Under the pieces are notes generated by a model. It had not been told where the DNA came from. It was given only the letters and a program-made list of their open reading frames with translations, and searched no databases. Shown piece after piece: positions 34,122-64,000 of a stretch of DNA of 64,000 bases (positions are counted from its first letter, which is position 1; each line of letters opens with the position of its first letter). Made by a program: the position numbers and the translations under genes. Origin of the DNA: Sipunculus nudus (lineage: Eukaryota; Annelida; Sipuncula; Golfingiida; Sipunculidae); NCBI GenBank assembly GCA_026874595.1, contig CM049307.1, forward strand, positions 41,112,362 through 41,176,361, in the 5' to 3' direction.

Positions 34122-37100
34122 TATGAGATTACAAACTTAACTTTACAAGACAGAAGACCAGTCTAGACTTGACACAAGATAGGTGCAGTATATAAAGTTT
34201 CCTTTATCATCAAACACAACATGTTGGACAGATGTTAAATGTACATTTCAGCCTGGGAAGTTCTGAATGACAAATTATTCCTAATAACATTGACCAAGCC
34301 AACATGTCCATGCCCCACAATCCCATCCATGGTCAAACAGTCATCACCATAACATCCTACATTTTATGGAAATTTTACCAAGAAGCAAACAGCATCAGCC
34401 TTTCAATGTATCCTATGAAGTGCACTGTGAGGATATAAAACTTGAGCATAGTATATACAGAACTAAAACATGTAGTACTGTCATGTTATTCATATACACC
34501 TAAAAACATACCGAAAAATGATAGGAATTAGAATACTTTCTATTTCATCTTTTTTTTTCAACAATTTTTACTCCAGACACAGTTTTTTTATGGACAGCAT
34601 CCTAATGATCCAAGGCTTCAGGTGTTACTTTCAGACAGCACAGTGTATATTAATTATTTATGGCACATAGACTAATAACAGAACTACAAATTATTTGTTG
34701 TTATGAAAATTTATAATGCCAGACTGACATAAATGAAACATAAAATTGACTGGCTGGTCTACCGTAAGTCAATTTCATACACCAACATTACAGTCAGGCA
34801 GACTTTTAATCCACCCACATTTTAGCCACGGCTGATTGTCAGCTGAGATCAGTATCCAGCCAGGTATTAAATATTGCAACCATATAGCTGACAACATTTT
34901 TACATTTGCCCAAAAATAAATCCTTAAGTGAAATGTCAGCCTTTGGTTCATTATTACAAGACTGACATATCCCACAGCCAAAATGTTAATTTTATATGTA
35001 ACTTGGTGGATTGAACACACAAAACACCTGCTGATATAGGTCAGTATGCTGGCTGCTATGATTTCAGTCTTGCAGAGCAGTTACAGGGTAATGGTAAAGG
35101 CAGGGGAGCACAACAGCTGCAACAAAGAGCTGTGCAAGCAATCTTTGTATTTCACAGGGTTTTAATTAAGGGTTTTGCGGTGGAATGGGTCCATCTAACC
35201 CATAAGCATGATGGTCTTGCTGACAAAATGTTCTCGCTTCACCAGTATAAAGCATGACTGGGCATGTTAAAATTCAGATGCTTTATTACTTGAATACATT
35301 GATTTGGTGTTTAATTATGAGCTTAAAAATGTTCAAGTTCTAACAGAATAATGCCCACTGTATGACTGAAGAGGTTAAAGTTAAAATTTCAACAAAACCT
35401 GTGGTTCCTTCCTGGAGACATTATTAATGTTGGGATATGAAAGGCAGCCATATACATTCAGAACAAGCACTGCAGTGACAGGGCCTGGGCAAGCTGATTT
35501 GATTTAAAATGTACATACCATGATAAAATGAGTGAAGATTATGGCTATATGAAAGAACATAAATATTACATACTAGGCATAATATTACAAACATTAAGTC
35601 TGATTTAACAACTTGCTTACATACAAACAGTGATCTTCTTTAACAGTCACACATGAACTAATAATACATTTCTGATACACAAACTGTGGCCAAAATTAAC
35701 AAGAAATGAACCCTCTGAAAATTTATTCATTACAATCAGGTCACTGAGCAGACTTGAAACTCTCGACAGATTTTTAAGGTAAGTCTTGAAGCAGGAATTG
35801 TGTACTGCCTGAGGATGATGATAACCATGACAATGTGAGATATAGAGATATTAAGCCCCTCCAAAGTTTCAGCTTTTTCAACACAAGAGTTGGTAATGTT
35901 GATCAAGTAAAAGCAGTTGTTAAGAATGAGCATCACTGACCGGGTTATAACTTCACCATGTAATTAATGAGGTGTGAGTCCAGGTTTCTCATGAATAAAG
36001 TCAAATGCCTACACCTTATTCCACATACTCTTCTTAAAAATATCTGTTAAGGGATGTCTGTGGGGGTGTTTTGTTGTTTATATGCTGAAATTGAAATTTG
36101 GTCCCCGTTATTCTCTCAGATTACTTGCGCCATATTAAACCTTGACTGAAAGCATCTTACTGCAAATTTGCTTACAGAAAAGGCATCATCTGACTGAAAA
36201 TTACTAGCAAGGTATGAATATCTGCATGTGAATTCAGCACAGCAATAGTCATAGCAAATTTCTATTTCACAAAACATCACACCTGATGTTTCAATATGCA
36301 TGTAAAATAAATAAGAAAAGAATAATATTTAAAATTTTGAATGATGTCTTCTCTTATGAAAAATTACGTCAGGGATCTTTATTTGTGCGAGCAAACTGGT
36401 GAGGGACTGATGTGTTTCAGTGGAGTTGAAATGTATATAATTACAAAGTAATCAATGATTTCATATAAACTATTAAAAATTTAATTAAATCTTGAAATAT
36501 AATCATCAATAGATGAGCTCTAAGTCACCTATATGTGTATGGTCCCAGATCCTGACTAAAAGTCTAATTTGGAAGACAGAACCAGTGGTCTCAGATTTTC
36601 AAAACAATAATTTCATTAATTCACCTAGTAAAAATTAATATGCTTTAACTCTGGTGGAGATGTTACACTGATTTTGCCTGGGTGTGTACAAATTATGCAA
36701 GAAATTTGCAGCATTGTTGTTGACTTCCCTCACAGTTGTATGTAAACCTGGTACCAAAACAAGCAGGGGAAAGTGGTGTGGCGGGTACATTTTTTAATGG
36801 AGCTGCCTCTCTAACATGCAAGTTTTATGATGAGACAAAACAAAAGCACTGTTGTGAGGGTGTTAATAGGTCTGCAGCTGAGTGGACAGCCATGCTTGAG
36901 GATATCTGCAGAAGCATGCTTTGAGCAAAAAAATAAATAAAAATAAAATTACTACTTGACTGAGGGATTCTAAATACACTTGAGCAAATTTATTAACCCA
37001 TTTAAATTGTTAGTAATCTGTATTTTCCCCTAATGCTATATTAAATCTTTCTCACAGAGTGCACATTTGGTAACCAAGGTGGTAAAGCAAGCACCGTGTA

Positions 37101-39162
37101 GTAGTGGACCTGCTCTCTCCAAGAATTCGCCATGTCATCCTGTTAAAAGTTCCATGCTCACACAAGAAACAACAAATAACAGGAAGGAAGGTGAATACAG
37201 GAACAAAGCAATGACTGGCCATTTATCTGCCAGGTCACCAAGGCAACTTGTGGCTGGCTTCCAGCATGGCTGGTTCCAGCTCAACTCACCAGATGTCGCT
37301 ACTCACAGTGACAGTAGAATATTTGATAAGATCATGACCATCCACATGGGGCAGAGTTCACAAGACCTACAACTGTCAAATACATGAGGTTAGCAACAAA
37401 GTCAGCCTGGATACTCTGAGGACAACACAGGTGTTGTTACATAAGCTGGATATGACATGCTGGAACCACTGTCCAGATACCAAACAACATCACAAATGGC
37501 ACCAGATATGGCAAGAGATACTGATCCACATATCACAAATAACCTCACATATTACAGCATGCACACAGCTCTTTAAGAACAGTGTTATGTTGTTCCTATA
37601 TCTTAAGGGTCAATATATTCTATTCTTATATATCAGTTTGACATAGGACTAACTCCAACTTTCAGTTAATCATTCTTTAATTTCAAACAACCTGACCATG
37701 TGTAAATGGTTTCATCAAGAGCTGGTCCAATAGAAAATCAGCTTACTGATAGCTCGTTATACATCTGTCCAATCACAGATTTGGTAGCAGAACAGGTGGT
37801 AATTGTTAGAGACTACATTCATTATTCTTAATTCATGGCAGAATAAAAACAGTTTCCGTAATCTTCTGATTGTATTTGGGATATGAAAGGGTCCTGCATT
37901 GTACCGGTATATCGTATACAGTATACCTACACAGAAAATGCAGAGTTCTTATGCAGCAAAGATTTAAATAAATTGATCATTAGCAATTTTTATTTTAAAT
38001 GAAAAAGCGAGGGCTGGGGATATGAAGGTGAACTATAATGCCTGGGCATAATGCCGACCTAACATAGGAACAAATTGTAGGTTTTTAACTGACGAGTGTT
38101 TTTTTTACTGATGCTTGAATAATTATTGACCATATTTAATGTTTAAATGTTATATATGTATCTTTAAACCTCCTTCATTAAAGTTTTAACTAGTTTTAAT
38201 ATTGGCAGGAGGATTACTGTTTCTAGTTGCACATAGTGGACATAGAAAAGTTCACATGGCTGATTGACAACCTGTCACTCTTAATGTAGCACCCTTATAT
38301 TATAACAGACCACACACCTCTGGTTCAACTGACTAATCCTGCACTTTGGCTTGCAGCTCTCATAAAAAAAACAACAAAACTGTTAGCTGAAGGTTAATGA
38401 ATCATTATCTGAAATTCTGGAGTAAACAAAATAACTAGCTATTCTCAGCTTCAGTAAAGAGTTCTTTCATAAGGAATTTATACTGCTGTCAGCTGAGGGA
38501 GGCAGACAATCAGTTGGTCCAACAAAATGGGATCCCAGCTTATTTACAAAGTTCAGCAGTTTCATAACAGAATGGACATTAAATGTTTCTCACTAAATTG
38601 TGGACTGTTTCATCCTTTGAATTATACTAAGTCATTTAAGACTATTTCATTGTAATGGTCTAAACATAAACTGCTCATTATGACACAACTATTCCTATAA
38701 GCAGGTCAATAACAAAATAAATTAATGAAGAAGATTCTCATCCCACAATGCCAAATAAATAAGTTAACAGTACTTCAGCTGTGAAGTCTGGTTGTGAGAA
38801 GGCTATGGCATCTTTCTAGGATGGCACTGGATATGCAGAAGACATTAAACATGTTCATTGTGGGCCTGACTGGTATCAAATGGGTTTTTTGCCTAGTTTA
38901 AAACACTGGCTGGGAACAAACATGCATGTTCAGCAAATGCATTAAACACGCCCTCCTGTCAATCAATCATATGTCACAATCAATCCCGAGTCAGGACTGG
39001 CCGGACACTCGCAAAGAGACACATGCACAGACATGCCCATCTGGACTCTCTCTTTTTAAAACCTGCTCTATAGCTACACTGGCAGACTACAATACAAATT
39101 ATATACACTGTGTACAGGTGCTTATTTCTCCATAATTAAACATCTACGGATGACCACGTGGG
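34122..39162. other. Downstream of PTEN: presumed 3' UTR and intergenic DNA
   Basis: No gene recognised. On the - strand the sequence after the PTEN stop has a candidate AATAAA (TTTATT on +) near 37989, about 1.2 kb from the stop. PTEN mRNAs in vertebrates have long 3' UTRs, so the real end may be further away. Small open frames at 36736-36924 and 37067-37387 are not supported. Confidence 0.5.
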
Positions 39163-63960
<24,798 letters not shown>

Positions 63961-64000
63961 AAGAATACTTTTAAGAACATAGAATGTAAGTCATTTTGGT

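Noticed and set aside
36736..37387. Two + frames preceded by ctcacag, as if acceptors
   Set aside because: No family resemblance and no matching donors or compatible exon chain; both in the region downstream of PTEN.

Overview
This is a eukaryotic, AT-rich, intron-dominated window. Repeat density, short exons in long introns, and several repeat families of a style common in mollusc genomes (ends reading tatagtcagctgagcta next to GACGGACG runs, and TGACCTTTGACCCC-bearing units) point to a lophotrochozoan, probably a marine mollusc. The species cannot be read from the sequence alone.

Two protein-coding genes are supported, and they converge tail to tail. On the + strand, 2293-15167 holds the last five coding exons of a large WD40-repeat protein. 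All splice phases are compatible, giving 287 codons: about four beta-propeller blades, a basic serine-rich tail, and a terminal Cys-Ile-Leu-Leu that fits a CaaX prenylation box. The best family guess is an NWD1/NWD2-like NACHT-WD protein, with the NACHT part left of the window. On the - strand, 63617-39163 holds six exons of PTEN, the PIP3 3-phosphatase. They match human residues 71-403 (332 codons here) and carry an intact HCKAGKGRTG P-loop, TI loop, C2 domain, acidic Ser/Thr tail and a C-terminal PDZ ligand. The first exons lie right of the window. Four intron positions shared with human PTEN are kept in position and phase. One further intron cuts the P-loop between Lys128 and Gly129 (human numbering).

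The 24 kb between the two stop codons holds no gene I can support. It contains a decaying 45-bp minisatellite of about 5 kb, a duplicated 0.9-1.2 kb segment, the wreck of a LINE reverse transcriptase, two copies of a 1.2-1.5 kb interspersed element built on a 12-bp GGTGGCGCCACC palindrome (a third lies in the first WD40 intron), TA microsatellites and one MITE. The introns hold further elements: two TTAA-flanked piggyBac-like elements, a tRNA-derived SINE, two MITE families, a 340-bp tandem family around WD40 exon 3, a hairpin-ended 1.9-2.6 kb family, and a 145-bp array carrying nuclear-receptor-type DR1 motifs.

The most unusual signal is that several minisatellites start exactly at exon boundaries and are built from the splice site plus adjacent exon bases. 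Five cases are seen: the acceptor of the first WD40 exon (about 40 units of 30 bp), the acceptor of the P-loop exon of PTEN (about 8 units of 43-44 bp that repeat the first codons of the exon), the donor of PTEN exon C (about 9 units of about 55 bp), the acceptor of the last PTEN exon (2 units of 56 bp), and more weakly the donor of PTEN exon E. This window therefore looks like a record of repeated local duplication of splice sites.
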